From Candidatus Obscuribacter sp. (GTDB lineage: Bacteria; Cyanobacteriota; Vampirovibrionia; Obscuribacterales; Obscuribacteraceae): a stretch of 42,416 nt of DNA. Below, in pieces: positions 1 to 9,032 of this stretch; positions within the stretch are counted from its first letter, which is position 1; each line of letters begins with the position of its first letter. Both the position numbers and the translations under genes were made by a program. Location of the stretch: assembly GCA_021772095.1 (NCBI GenBank), contig JADYXR010000049.1, forward strand, positions 1 to 42,416. The letters are read 5' to 3'. The notes below the pieces were generated by a model. It worked only from the letters and a program-made list of their open reading frames with translations. It ran no database searches and was not told where the DNA came from.

Positions 1-2
1 CT

Positions 3-422
3 CAATCCGAACTGTCCGTTTCTGATGCAAGAAGATTCATGGCACTGTCCGATGGCGATAAAGATGGGGACGCCGAAAGGGATGAAGATGAAAACGATGT
101 TTCACTAAAGTCAAAAGATCCTGATGAACTAAAATTCGCGCGAACTGCATCCCCACTCGGCGTGACGATGCACGCGTCGCACGACTCAGCGCGAAAGATG
201 TACATTGTTCAGTCTGGAGACACTCCTCGTTCAATTGCAGTGGTGCAACTGCACGACCACCTTCTGGAAGATCTGATTGTCGAGATCAACGCATTGCTGT
301 TTCAAAAAATCTACGACGTTCTGGAAGGCCGTTACGTGAAGATGCTGCCAGAGGGTGCCATGATTTTGTTGCCTAACAAAACTGACATTGAACAATTTCG
401 CGCCCGTATGACCGAAATTTGA
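3..422 (+). CDS. C-terminal part of a protein with a LysM-like domain (5' truncated by window edge)
   Basis: The reading frame is open from the first complete codon at position 3 to the TGA at 420-422, so this is most likely the tail of a larger protein whose start lies outside the window. The internal ATG at 39 is in frame but has no convincing ribosome binding site. The first half is very acidic and hydrophilic (runs of D, E, K, S) and looks like a disordered linker. The last ~75 residues begin YIVQSGDTPRSIA, which fits the opening strand and helix of a LysM fold, and end with a beta strand containing MILLP. LysM domains usually bind peptidoglycan or other N-acetylglucosamine polymers, so an envelope role is likely, but what the missing part does is unknown. 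Confidence 0.6.
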   Translation, partial: QSELSVSDARRFMALSDGDKDGDAERDEDENDVSLKSKDPDELKFARTASPLGVTMHASHDSARKMYIVQSGDTPRSIAVVQLHDHLLEDLIVEINALLFQKIYDVLEGRYVKMLPEGAMILLPNKTDIEQFRARMTEI

Positions 423-614
423 TGCGTGCACGTGCTGTTCGTCACAATTCGCGTGCACGATCTCTGCTACTCGCTTGCACTGCTGATGCCAGACTGCGGA
501 TATCTCGCACGTTGAAGCGATATCATTTAGATCAATCGAGTTGCCGATGCTGTTAAATGAGATGGTGCGACATGACAATAGCGGTGAGATTTCGTGTGGT
601 TCGTTCGAAAAGCG

Positions 615-1244
615 CTATAGCGCGGAATCGAAGTGCCCATTGATGTTTTGATTGTGGTTGCGACTGTCTGGAATGTCGGCTGGTGCAATCCCCGTTATGA
701 TACCTTCAGGGTGCTCCACCTGCTCGCTAGCCGTGTAGGTCAAGCGCGCAGGTAAGCCGACTCCGGGAACGGAGCCAATCCAGGGGATGCCGCCCAATTC
801 CATGAACGGTCCGATTTCAAATGTGGCAACAGCGTCGTACGAGTAGAGGTAAACGTCCGGGTCGACCGGGTTTGTGACGAATGGCGTATTGGGTCCGTTT
901 CGCGTGCTTACGTTTGTGTTGATGTTAGTTTCAGTGATGTACAGATCGACGCCGGAGCCGTTGAATCCACCGATAGGAACCAGTTTGGCAAACTTGCCGA
1001 AGCCGCCCGTCTCGATACTGTAAGCCGCTTCATCAGCGGCGATAAGCCCTTGACCGAAAGTCGTCGAAGAGCCGGCTTTCGAGGCTGCCTGTTTCGTCAG
1101 CAAGTACAGGGTGCTCGCGCCCGTCGCCATTGTTAGAAAGTTGATCAAAGGGAAGAGGATAAAAAGGAAAAATGCGAACATGGCGGGACCGAGTTCAGCC
1201 ATCGACGCGCCGAGAGCATGCCGGCGATTCTTATTTTTCTTCAT
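615..1244 (-). CDS. TadE-like membrane-anchored pseudopilin family protein
   Basis: 209 residues beginning MKKNKNRRHALGASMAELG. A short basic cytoplasmic head is followed by one long hydrophobic segment (about residues 18-45, AMFAFFLFILFPLINFL). This matches the N-terminal architecture of TadE/TadF-like minor pseudopilins: a small charged tip, a Glu just before the hydrophobic helix, then an extracytoplasmic domain. The remaining ~160 residues look soluble and rich in G, N and P. It lies 100 bp downstream of the Ser/Thr kinase on the same strand and may be cotranscribed with it. TadE family proteins help build Flp/Tad pili; no other tad assembly genes (tadA, tadB, tadC) are visible, so its assembly partners must be elsewhere. 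The family call rests on the N-terminus only. Confidence 0.55.
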   Translation of the reverse strand: MKKNKNRRHALGASMAELGPAMFAFFLFILFPLINFLTMATGASTLYLLTKQAASKAGSSTTFGQGLIAADEAAYSIETGGFGKFAKLVPIGGFNGSGVDLYITETNINTNVSTRNGPNTPFVTNPVDPDVYLYSYDAVATFEIGPFMELGGIPWIGSVPGVGLPARLTYTASEQVEHPEGIITGIAPADIPDSRNHNQNINGHFDSAL

Positions 1245-1344
1245 TCAATTCGCCTCAAACAGCACTTCCACCTAAATTATCTCTACCCGTCCATTCGTGT
1301 TTCGAGACGGATGGTCGTGTTAAAAGTGGTTTTTGTAGTCTGGA

Positions 1345-4149
1345 TTACTTTGTGGACAGGCCGATTTTTTGTAGTCTCTTTTCGAGGTCAGGTTTTTTCG
1401 ACATTCGTACTTTTAGTTGATAACTGATTTCGTTTACGAGCTGCTTGTGATTGTTTATCGTCGGCGCAGGAAGTTTCTCGACCAACGCAACCAACTCTTC
1501 GAATCTCGCTTCGCCCTCGGCTACTTTGCGGGTGTCAAAGTCATAGGTAGCTTGTTTGAACAAAACAGCTGCTCCATCCCAACTTTCCCTGGTGCCGCCC
1601 TTTTCAAGAACAGCGGCTGCCTGATCGAGATATTGCTGGGCGAGTTTTAAGTCATTAAAGCGTCGAGCCAGGTCGAACAGTTTCAAATAATCGAGAACTA
1701 CGGCCGAGCTGTTTGTGCCGTGCTGCGCTATGTCGATTTGCATTCGAATTAGTCCGAGCGATCGCAAATCTTCGAGAGTCGCATTCCCGCGCGCGTGCGA
1801 GATCTGTTCGAGATTGTCCAACGCTTTATCAATGAACGACCTGTATGTCGATTTTTGATCGAGAGCCACGGCGAGCGATCTGCGGAAAAGTGGTTCGGCG
1901 GTTTTATAGTCCTTCTTCGCGAACGCGCATTCTCCCAAACCATTAAGCGTTTCGATCCAAAAGAAACTGCGTTTGTGATGCAGCGGCTCAAACAATTGTT
2001 TTGCTCTTTGAAAATTTTCTTCTGCATTTGGAAGTTTCCCGTCATGCAAGTCGAGCACCGCTAGCAGTGCGTAACATTCGGCGCGCTCCTCTGGTTCTGT
2101 TTTCTCGAGTTGTTCGTAAATCCGGAGCGCCTCAGTCACTCTTAATCTTGCTGCTTTGGGATCATGCTTTGAGTAGTAATAAAATTCAGCCAGTGCAAAC
2201 TTGCTGAACGCGACGTTTGCGTTGTCCGCTACCAGATGTCGGTTTCCTTCGCTTGGTATTTTTCGGGCCTCGGCAACTCTTTGATTGAGAAGTTTTTCAG
2301 CCATCACCGGGTTGCCGGCGCTGTTGTATGCTTTGGCTGTGGCGTGCATCGTTTGCAAAAGACTGGTCATGATGATCGGGTCGCCCTCACTAATTTCTTT
2401 TTTTATCTTCGCCGATTTTTCGTACAGCGGAATCGCTTCGTTCAATTTTTTATTGAAAGTAAGGCTTGCTGCCTGGTTGTGCAATGCTCGCGCGTAGCCC
2501 AGTTTTTGCTGTGATTTGTCTGTGCCTTCAAAGGTGGAAATCACTGTGTCTAGCGCACTCTCTATATGAGTCCTGGCCTCAGTGCCAGGTGATATTAACG
2601 AATTGTTTTTGTCGTTGATGTCTTGAGCCAGTGCTTCTAATCGTTCGCTTGCATCGGGACCCGAACTCTTAGCTGTTTCTTTAAACTCTGAAACCAGCTG
2701 TTCCAGTTCTGCAATAACGGCGTTGTCGCGCTCCTTCTCTAGAGTGGATTTCTGGGACTCGTATTTGCTTGCACCCTGTGAACCTTGGGCGATTTGCAAA
2801 TCGACCAGTTCTCTCAGCACAGGGATCATTTTCGATTTATCCAGGTTGGCTACTTTGAGTGCCGACTCGAATTGTTGTGTGGCCCTTGTATAGTCGCCAC
2901 GATCGAAACTCTCCTGTCCCTGGAGATAAAGCGTGTCCCAAGTTTGTTGCTGGGTGTTGGCCAGATTTGAAAAATAATACCAGGAACCACCGGCGGTGCC
3001 TGCCACTATTGCCACCATGGCGACCTGAATTAGTACGGACTTGAAGGAACGTTTGCCTTGCGCGCCAAATTTTCTTCGCGCCAACTCCGTGTCATCAGCA
3101 AATTTGCCGATCCAACCTCGATCGTTCTGCGAGCGAAGTTTAGCTAAATCGATTTTTAGTTCGGTCATCGATTGATAGCGATCTTTCGGTTCTTTCGCCA
3201 TCGCTTTGAGAATGATCGCGTCGAATTCTTTCCATAGCGCAAAGTCGCTGCGCAGAGCCTTGACGCTCGACGGCATTTCGGTAGTGTGTTTGAAAAACGT
3301 ATCGAATGCGTTGGCACCTTCAAATGGCGGCTTGCCGGTGAGCGCTTCGTAGATCAAACAACCCATCGCATAAATGTCCGACCGTTGATCGACGGCTCGT
3401 CCCATGCACTGCTCGGGGCTCATGTACAGCGGACTTCCGAAGACCTCGCCGGTCTGAGTTAGCTTAAGTTTTTTGTCGCCTTCTTGCGGCAAAATTTTCG
3501 CGATGCCAAAGTCCAGAACCTTTACGCGCTCTTCGCCGCTCGATGTTTTGATCAGCATGATGTTGCTGGGCTTTAAATCACGGTGAATAATTCCCTTGGA
3601 GTGGGCGTGTTGCAAGCCATCACAAGCTTGTGAAAATATATCTATCACGCGTTCAGAGGAGAGGGTTTGTTCCTCCTGGATAATGTCATCGAGCGCGCGA
3701 CCCTCGATCAAATCCATTACCAGGAATGAATTTCCGTTCTCGCCTGCCCTGAAATCGTGCACTTTCACGATATTAGGATGGTCGAGTTTGCCCACTGCGT
3801 GAGCTTCTTGATTGAAGCGCAGCATCGCTGTATCGTCGGACAAAAGATGCGGGTGCATCATTTTGACCGCCACTTCGCGATTGATACCGGGTTGCAGTCC
3901 GCGATAGACGCAACTCATACCGCCCGAGCCGATCATGGACTTAATTGCGATCCCAGCCACTGTCGTGCCGACGATGGCTTTGCTGCCGGCGTCGAGCGGC
4001 ATCATTATTGGTATCACAGGCGGTGCCGACTCTTGTCCCTGAGTTTCTTCTTGCGAAATTATTCGAACCACTGTTTTATCAAGTTCGCAGAAATCTTTTC
4101 CTGCGCCGCGATTCGAATTTTGTTTCTCTTGATTTAAGTCGTCTGCCAT
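1345..4149 (-). CDS. Membrane Ser/Thr protein kinase (Hanks type) with C-terminal TPR-like domain
   Basis: 934 residues. The kinase domain spans about residues 65-335 and all catalytic motifs are intact: glycine loop GSGGMS (74-79), VAVK lysine K96, alpha-C glutamate E115, HRDLKPSN with catalytic D191, DFG at 213-215 and the SPEQ activation-segment end near 244-247. The DQRSDIYAMGCLIYE stretch is typical of bacterial PknB-like kinases. One transmembrane helix follows (about 372-394), so the kinase should be cytoplasmic and the ~540-residue C-terminal part extracytoplasmic. That part is helical and TPR-like (for example ALHNQAASLTFNKKLNEAIPLYEKSAKIKK), suggesting protein-protein sensing. The gene starts 29 bp after the secreted TPR gene ends and is probably cotranscribed with it and with the downstream TadE-like gene. 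Substrates are unknown. Confidence 0.9.
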   Translation of the reverse strand: MADDLNQEKQNSNRGAGKDFCELDKTVVRIISQEETQGQESAPPVIPIMMPLDAGSKAIVGTTVAGIAIKSMIGSGGMSCVYRGLQPGINREVAVKMMHPHLLSDDTAMLRFNQEAHAVGKLDHPNIVKVHDFRAGENGNSFLVMDLIEGRALDDIIQEEQTLSSERVIDIFSQACDGLQHAHSKGIIHRDLKPSNIMLIKTSSGEERVKVLDFGIAKILPQEGDKKLKLTQTGEVFGSPLYMSPEQCMGRAVDQRSDIYAMGCLIYEALTGKPPFEGANAFDTFFKHTTEMPSSVKALRSDFALWKEFDAIILKAMAKEPKDRYQSMTELKIDLAKLRSQNDRGWIGKFADDTELARRKFGAQGKRSFKSVLIQVAMVAIVAGTAGGSWYYFSNLANTQQQTWDTLYLQGQESFDRGDYTRATQQFESALKVANLDKSKMIPVLRELVDLQIAQGSQGASKYESQKSTLEKERDNAVIAELEQLVSEFKETAKSSGPDASERLEALAQDINDKNNSLISPGTEARTHIESALDTVISTFEGTDKSQQKLGYARALHNQAASLTFNKKLNEAIPLYEKSAKIKKEISEGDPIIMTSLLQTMHATAKAYNSAGNPVMAEKLLNQRVAEARKIPSEGNRHLVADNANVAFSKFALAEFYYYSKHDPKAARLRVTEALRIYEQLEKTEPEERAECYALLAVLDLHDGKLPNAEENFQRAKQLFEPLHHKRSFFWIETLNGLGECAFAKKDYKTAEPLFRRSLAVALDQKSTYRSFIDKALDNLEQISHARGNATLEDLRSLGLIRMQIDIAQHGTNSSAVVLDYLKLFDLARRFNDLKLAQQYLDQAAAVLEKGGTRESWDGAAVLFKQATYDFDTRKVAEGEARFEELVALVEKLPAPTINNHKQLVNEISYQLKVRMSKKPDLEKRLQKIGLSTK

Positions 4150-4178
4150 TATCCACAGTGCTTGACGATGCGCTCGTC

Positions 4179-6698
4179 CTACATTGTGCCCGGATTGTCC
4201 GTGGAATTAATCGCCGGACGCAACAGGTCGTCCAGCGGCTGAGTGTCCGCAGGTGTGGCTGCGGGCTCTTGACCGGCTACAGGATCGGGCTGCAGTGTTC
4301 CTTGCGGATCGTTGTAGATTGGACCGCCTTCAGCGGCAGCCGGTGTTTCGTTGTAAGCAGGCGCGGCTTGATTACCACTCGGCGTCGGCGCTGGATTGTA
4401 CCCAGCCGCGTCGTTAGCAGTTGGTGCCGGCGCAGACGAATTGAAGTTCGGCGCAGTCGGAATCGACTCGGTGTTGCCTTCAGTCGAAACTTTGTCTGCA
4501 CCGTAATCCGAATCGGATGTTCCAATTGGCGGAGCAACTTGCGGAACCGCATTTTTATTGCCCCAGGAGCCGGACTCGATTGCCTTAGGAGCAGTCTTCG
4601 GCGCGGTCAATGTGGGCACCGCACCAGCTGTGGTATTAGTCACGTCTACTGGAGCACCCGTCGGATTGCGAATTCGTTCGAGACTTGTGCGTGCTTGCTC
4701 GGCATAAGTGCCGTTTGGATCGAGACTCAAATACTTTTCAAAAGCAGGCACAGCCTCGCCTAACTGACTCTCCGCCTGCAACAAAAGTGCCATCGCATAA
4801 TAGGCGTTGGCATACTCCGGCGAGATCGCCAGTGCTTGTTTGTACGCAGCAACCGCATTGGCATTGTCTCCAAGTTTAGTCAGAGCCAAACCAAGATTGT
4901 AGTGAGCAAGCGGTTCTTGCGGATTGTCCGTAATCGCGTTGCGATATTCTTGAACGGCGCCTTCGAAATTGTCCATCGACAAATAGATGTTGCCGAGGTT
5001 GATGTGCGCTTGCGCATAATCAGGTTTGATATCGAGCGCTTTTTTAAACTGCGAAAGCGCGCTTGAGAGCTCGCCTTTGCGTTGCAGAGCCAAACCGAGA
5101 TCATTGTATGCTTCGTGCGATCGCGGATTGATTCGAATGATCGTTTGGTACGTGAGCAAGGCGTCTTGCGCTTTTCCTTGTGATTCTAAATTGCCTGCCA
5201 ACATTGTCAGCAATTTAGTGTCTTCCGGAGCGCGCACCAGGAGGCGGCGCAACAGCAGTTCTGATTGATCGAGTTTGCCGGTTGATTCGAACAAGGTCGC
5301 CAGCGCCATCAGCGTGCTGCGATCGTTAGGCGACAAATTAAGCGCCGATTCGAGCGCGGATTGAGCGCCGACGTAATCTTTTAGTTTAATCAGAGCGGTG
5401 CCCAACTCTTGAAACGCCGATGCATCCGTTGGTTCTGCACTCAAACCTTGACGATAATAAGCGACGCTCTCGCGGAAGTCCCCGCGCAAAGCCAGGTTGC
5501 GACCGATATTTATCAACGATTGTCCATCATTAGGACTGAGTTTCAGCACTTCCTTGAACTGCATATCTGACGCGTCGAGATCTTTCTGACGTTGCTTGAT
5601 GATGCCAAGGTTATAGTGAGCGTTGATATTGTTTGGCGAAATGCGCAGCACGTGCTCGAATTGCGAGGACGCCTTATCGAGATCGCCTGTCAGTTGTAAT
5701 AAGTAGCCGAGGCTGTATCCGCTATCAACATCTTGTGGATTGAGCTTCTGCGATTCCTCGTATTCCGAAATCGCGCCCTTGAAATCGCGGTTCTTAGTGA
5801 GCACATCGCCAAGCTGCGAGTGCCATTCGGCATTGTCGCCTTTCAGGGAAATTGCGGTTCTCAGTTCGTTTGCAGATTGGTCGTAGTTATTCTGCATGGC
5901 GTAAACGCTGGCGAGTAACGCGTGAGTGTCAGGAACGTTTTTGTCCAATTCGACTGCGCGTTTGAACGCTTGTCCGGCGCCATTCAGGTCTTTCAAATAA
6001 AGCAGGCAGTTAGCCATGTTGTACTGAATGGAGAAATTTCCCGATTCATAGGCGAGGATGCGCTTGTACTCTGCGACCGCTTCGCGATAGGCGCCCTTGT
6101 CCTGGTACGCGGCTCCTAGATGGGAGCGGGCTTTGAGGTGGTCGGGGTACGATGCCAGGACTTGTTTGAGTTGCTCGATCGCCTGGTCGTGCTGACCGGC
6201 GATGCGCAATGCGATGCCAAGGTTGAGACGCAGCAATGGCACATCGGGCTTAAGCCTGATTGCCGTGTCGAATTCGTGGATTGCGCCTTCCAGGTCGCCT
6301 GTACCCTGCAGTAAAGTGCCAAGGGTTTCATGCGCAAAAGCGTCTTGTGGTCTCAGTGCAAGGGCGCGGCGATATTCGGCGATTGCGTCTTCTACCTCAC
6401 CGTGTTCGTTGAGAGCGGCAGCCAGACTCAGGTGTACCAGTGGGTCGCGAGGGTTGCTTAGAACAACAGTCTTAAACGCCCTTAATGCTCGGTCCAGATC
6501 TCCTGACTTCATAGCGGCAACACCGTCGTTGTATTTAACGATCATGTCAGGCGCCATTGGCTGATTGTCAGCCCGTGCTGCGCCTGTCGCCAGCATGGCG
6601 ATCAACAGAGCGACGAGATATTTGGAGTGAGTGGGACGAACCTTATAGGTATAGGGACTCCAAGAAATAGAGTGAGAACGAACCTTATATGCACGCAC
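4179..6698 (-). CDS. Secreted TPR-repeat protein
   Basis: 839 residues. A GTG start at 6698 is supported by a good Shine-Dalgarno sequence (TGAGGT, six bases upstream). The N-terminus is long for a signal peptide: about 27 polar residues containing a repeated YKVR element, then the hydrophobic stretch YLVALLIAMLATGAARA with a likely cleavage after ARA. From about residue 50 to 660 there are some 17 consecutive TPR units with the usual W-LG-Y-A-F-A-P pattern (for example AHYNLGLALTKLGDNANAVAAYKQAL). The last ~170 residues are Pro/Ala/Thr-rich and look disordered. TPR solenoids are scaffolds for protein complexes; no enzymatic domain is visible. Being first in a cluster with a kinase whose outer domain is also TPR-like, it may interact with that kinase outside the membrane (inference). 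Confidence 0.85.
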   Translation of the reverse strand: MRAYKVRSHSISWSPYTYKVRPTHSKYLVALLIAMLATGAARADNQPMAPDMIVKYNDGVAAMKSGDLDRALRAFKTVVLSNPRDPLVHLSLAAALNEHGEVEDAIAEYRRALALRPQDAFAHETLGTLLQGTGDLEGAIHEFDTAIRLKPDVPLLRLNLGIALRIAGQHDQAIEQLKQVLASYPDHLKARSHLGAAYQDKGAYREAVAEYKRILAYESGNFSIQYNMANCLLYLKDLNGAGQAFKRAVELDKNVPDTHALLASVYAMQNNYDQSANELRTAISLKGDNAEWHSQLGDVLTKNRDFKGAISEYEESQKLNPQDVDSGYSLGYLLQLTGDLDKASSQFEHVLRISPNNINAHYNLGIIKQRQKDLDASDMQFKEVLKLSPNDGQSLINIGRNLALRGDFRESVAYYRQGLSAEPTDASAFQELGTALIKLKDYVGAQSALESALNLSPNDRSTLMALATLFESTGKLDQSELLLRRLLVRAPEDTKLLTMLAGNLESQGKAQDALLTYQTIIRINPRSHEAYNDLGLALQRKGELSSALSQFKKALDIKPDYAQAHINLGNIYLSMDNFEGAVQEYRNAITDNPQEPLAHYNLGLALTKLGDNANAVAAYKQALAISPEYANAYYAMALLLQAESQLGEAVPAFEKYLSLDPNGTYAEQARTSLERIRNPTGAPVDVTNTTAGAVPTLTAPKTAPKAIESGSWGNKNAVPQVAPPIGTSDSDYGADKVSTEGNTESIPTAPNFNSSAPAPTANDAAGYNPAPTPSGNQAAPAYNETPAAAEGGPIYNDPQGTLQPDPVAGQEPAATPADTQPLDDLLRPAINSTDNPGTM

Positions 6699-7237
6699 CT
6701 GAATACCTCACAATGTTCCGCGGTGTTTGGCTGTTTATCCAGCGCTACTCATGAAAACTCGACTAATTATGCCTGATGACCACCAAAAAAGAAGCGTGTT
6801 CCGAAAACAATCCATAAATATGCTTATCGGCGATCTTTTTTGCTGATTAGTTGAAAACTGTGTGAATACCGCGTTTCATGCGGATAATCGCTGTATGCAA
6901 AGCCCCTTTTGTGGTTACGGGACTATTGATAAGATTCTGTTAGACATAGTGGCTAAATTCTTGATGCGTTTTTTAGACATTGTGGATATTGCCTCGAACA
7001 TGGCTCTGAGTGTACATTAGAGGTATGGAAGGTTAATCACCAGAGCACAGTGACCTTATCACTGGTGTCATGGTTACCTCGTTAGTGATCTTCCTCTCCC
7101 CAGTCCCAGAGGCATTCTGTCTGGTTATGGAAAACGATTGTAGCCACTGTAAAGGCATGAACTTTATATTAGCGTCGCCAGATTGGCCTCAGGCATCCCG
7201 GCAGCTAATACATATTTTTAAACCCAGTCGATCGCAC

Positions 7238-7254
7238 AGTGTTCGGTGAACACT
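7238..7254 (+). promoter_or_regulatory. Perfect 7-bp hairpin in aminotransferase leader (upstream one)
   Basis: AGTGTTC, a three-base loop GGT, then GAACACT: an uninterrupted inverted repeat about 70 bp ahead of the aminotransferase start. It could be a protein operator in DNA or a stem-loop in the leader RNA. There is no T-tract after it, so it is not a standard terminator. Confidence 0.4.
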
Positions 7255-7277
7255 TGATTGCGCGTCTTTCGACTGAG

Positions 7278-7297
7278 ATCCAGTGAAAGAACTGGAT
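7278..7297 (+). promoter_or_regulatory. Perfect 7-bp hairpin next to the aminotransferase RBS
   Basis: ATCCAGT, six-base loop GAAAGA, then ACTGGAT. It ends six bases before the ribosome binding site AAGGAAG at 7304-7310 and 24 bases before the ATG at 7322, so it would sit in the mRNA leader and could influence translation or stability. Function is inferred from position only. Confidence 0.4.
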
Positions 7298-7321
7298 ACA
7301 TAACAAGGAAGTGAATTCGTC

Positions 7322-8647
7322 ATGGTTATCGAGCAAAAGCATTTAGAATCAGTCGGCTTTAAACGCAGCCAGACCACTTCTGAGCACTACGAACAAATCG
7401 CTGGTCAAGCGCTTTCCAATTCTATTAATCACCTCAACACTGCATACGCGCAGAAACTCTGCGGTGCAGAAGGCGCTGTAGAGTTCCGCGACGACGGCGT
7501 TTACACCTACGACAATAACGGCAAACGTTATTTAGACTGCTTAGGTGGTTACGGTATTTTCAACGTCGGTCACCGACATCCTAAAGTAATCAACGCTGTA
7601 AAGGCTCAGCTAGACCAGGTTTGTTTACACAGTCAAGATTTGCTCAACCCATGGGCAGCACATCTTGCCAAGCAACTTTCTGATATCACACCAGGCAGCT
7701 TGCAATATTCTTTCTTCTGTAACAGCGGTGCTGAAGCGGTTGAAGGCGCAATCAAGCTGGCTCGTTTGTACACCGGAAAAACTGAAGTTATCTCAACCAA
7801 GAACGCATATCATGGCGTCACCCTTGGTGCATTGTCCGCGACTGGTCGTGACTGTTTTAGAGAACAGTTTCAACCTCTTCTGAGCGGCTTCCACCATGTG
7901 GCTTTCGGCGATATCGATGCGCTTGAAAAAGCAATCGGACCGAATACATGTGCTGTGATTCTCGAACCAATTCAAGGTGAGGGTGGTATCAACGTGCCAC
8001 CAGCCGGTTACTTGAAGAAGGTTCGCAAGCTCACCAAAGAGCGCGGCGTACTCTTGATTCTCGACGAAGTTCAAACTGGTATGGGTAGAACCGGACGCAT
8101 GTTCGCTTGCGAACACGAAGGCGTAACGCCGGACATTATGTGTCTTGCTAAAGCGCTCGGCGGCGGTGTCATGCCAATCGGCGCGTTCATCTCGACCAAA
8201 GAAATCTGGCGCGTACTTGAGGACAACCCAAGTATCCACAACTCTACATTCGGCGGAAACCCGCTTGCTTGTACAGCTGCGTCAGCCACAATCGAAGTTT
8301 TGATGGAAGAAAATCTCCCGGCTCGTTCTGCCGTTATGGGTAATTACTTCATGTCGTCACTCAAAGAATTGATGGCAAAGTATCCGAAATATCTGTCCGA
8401 CGTTCGTGGACGTGGTTTGCTCATCGGTCTTGAATTCAAAACCATTGAATTGAGAACCGGTGTCCAACACGAACTCTTCCACCGCGGCGTACTGGTTGCC
8501 GGTACGATGAACGCCAACCGCACAGTTCGAATCGAGCCACCATTGACCATCACCAGACCACAAATCGATCTGATGATGAGAACTCTGGAAGGCATTCTCA
8601 GCGATCTGGCTGAGGGCGTAATCGAAATGGAAGACGTTGTCGCTTAA
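7322..8647 (+). CDS. Class-III PLP-dependent aminotransferase (putrescine/ornithine aminotransferase group)
   Basis: 441 residues, ATG preceded by AAGGAAG at 7304-7310. All hallmarks of the class-III (omega) aminotransferase fold are present: the FFCNSGAEAVEGAIKLAR phosphate-binding turn, YHGVTLGALS, the LILDEVQTGMGRTG block with pyridine-nitrogen aspartate D248, and the PLP Schiff-base lysine K277 in LAKALGGG. The N-terminal ~45 residues before the core and the overall length resemble the putrescine aminotransferase (PatA/YgjG) subgroup more than short acetylornithine aminotransferases, but substrate specificity cannot be fixed by eye; ornithine, acetylornithine or 4-aminobutyrate remain possible. 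It is monocistronic, bounded by a hairpin-rich leader and a strong terminator. It would transfer an amino group to 2-oxoglutarate or pyruvate in the cytoplasm. Confidence 0.85.
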   Translation: MVIEQKHLESVGFKRSQTTSEHYEQIAGQALSNSINHLNTAYAQKLCGAEGAVEFRDDGVYTYDNNGKRYLDCLGGYGIFNVGHRHPKVINAVKAQLDQVCLHSQDLLNPWAAHLAKQLSDITPGSLQYSFFCNSGAEAVEGAIKLARLYTGKTEVISTKNAYHGVTLGALSATGRDCFREQFQPLLSGFHHVAFGDIDALEKAIGPNTCAVILEPIQGEGGINVPPAGYLKKVRKLTKERGVLLILDEVQTGMGRTGRMFACEHEGVTPDIMCLAKALGGGVMPIGAFISTKEIWRVLEDNPSIHNSTFGGNPLACTAASATIEVLMEENLPARSAVMGNYFMSSLKELMAKYPKYLSDVRGRGLLIGLEFKTIELRTGVQHELFHRGVLVAGTMNANRTVRIEPPLTITRPQIDLMMRTLEGILSDLAEGVIEMEDVVA

Positions 8648-8705
8648 CTGACTCAGGCACCAGTTGTGGTGACAGTATAAAACCGGTGATTCCCGATATC
8701 GAATT

Positions 8706-8744
8706 AGAGAGGTAGCCTGAAAGCTACCTCTCTTGTCTTTTTTG
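8706..8744 (+). terminator. Intrinsic terminator of the aminotransferase gene
   Basis: An 11-bp perfect stem (8706-8716 AGAGAGGTAGC with 8723-8733), loop CTGAAA, followed at once by TGTCTTTTTT. This is a textbook Rho-independent terminator about 60 bp after the stop codon. Confidence 0.9.
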
Positions 8745-8863
8745 AGACGCTAACCTATTGCAATTCGTAAAAGGTGCAAGGCCCTTGCTTATTTCGCGTT
8801 CAGCGCGTATTAGGCCAGCAACTTAAGCGGACTCCAAACACGATATTATGGGTATTCAGTGAA

Positions 8864-8879
8864 GCACCACTTATGGTGC
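8864..8879 (+). promoter_or_regulatory. Inverted repeat, possible operator of the XRE-ImmA/IrrE module
   Basis: GCACCA-CTTA-TGGTGC, a perfect 6-bp inverted repeat about 90 bp upstream of the candidate promoter of the module. The encoded protein begins with an XRE-type helix-turn-helix, and such regulators often bind short palindromes near their own promoter, so autoregulation is a reasonable guess. There is no direct evidence. Confidence 0.3.
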
Positions 8880-8952
8880 CCTGGTTTAAGGCGCATTTTA
8901 TCGGCTAATAATATAACGATTGGATCGCCTCTGTGCGGCTGTCCGCCTTCAT

Positions 8953-8981
8953 TTGATCAGTTGGGTCTAATCGTTTATAAG
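8953..8981 (+). promoter_or_regulatory. Candidate sigma70-type promoter for the XRE-ImmA/IrrE/DUF4411 operon
   Basis: TTGATC at 8953-8958 and TATAAG at 8976-8981 are separated by exactly 17 bp. They match the consensus at 4/6 and 5/6 positions. Transcription would start near 8988, about 45 bases before the favoured ATG. The rest of the 8648-9032 gap, apart from the terminator and the inverted repeat, shows nothing I can name. Confidence 0.4.
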
Positions 8982-9032
8982 CGGAAACCGGGTATAGTTT
9001 AATTGAAGATTAAAAATTCAGGAAATTCGCAG

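Larger units (their letters stand above)
6699..7321. other. 623-bp divergent intergenic region with several inverted and direct repeats
   Basis: This region separates the minus-strand TPR gene from the plus-strand aminotransferase, so it should contain promoters for both. No credible gene is seen. It holds two direct copies of TTAGACAtwGTGG (6940-6952 and 6973-6985, 33 bp apart), an imperfect operator-like repeat CAGTGA-N5-TCACTG (7048-7064) overlapped by a competing CACCAG/CTGGTG pair (7038-7043/7062-7067), and two perfect 7-bp hairpins (7238-7254 and 7278-7297). The last lies just ahead of the aminotransferase ribosome binding site. A TTGATG at 6961-6966 with GATATT at 6985-6990 is a weak promoter candidate only. 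Confidence 0.5.

Noticed and set aside
612..623. Perfect palindrome GCGCTATAGCGC over the stop codon of the TadE-like gene.
   Set aside because: It is only 12 bp, is not followed by a T-tract and is symmetrical around the centre without a loop, so neither a terminator nor an operator can be supported.
3945..4763. A 272-residue open frame on the plus strand, opposite the kinase start and the TPR protein end.
   Set aside because: It is antisense to two well-supported genes, the translation is Arg/Cys/Ser-rich with no fold-like pattern, and no ribosome binding site precedes it.
9003..9005. TTG start for the XRE-ImmA/IrrE gene.
   Set aside because: It lacks a ribosome binding site, whereas the in-frame ATG at 9033 has AGGAAA upstream and gives the usual N-terminus.
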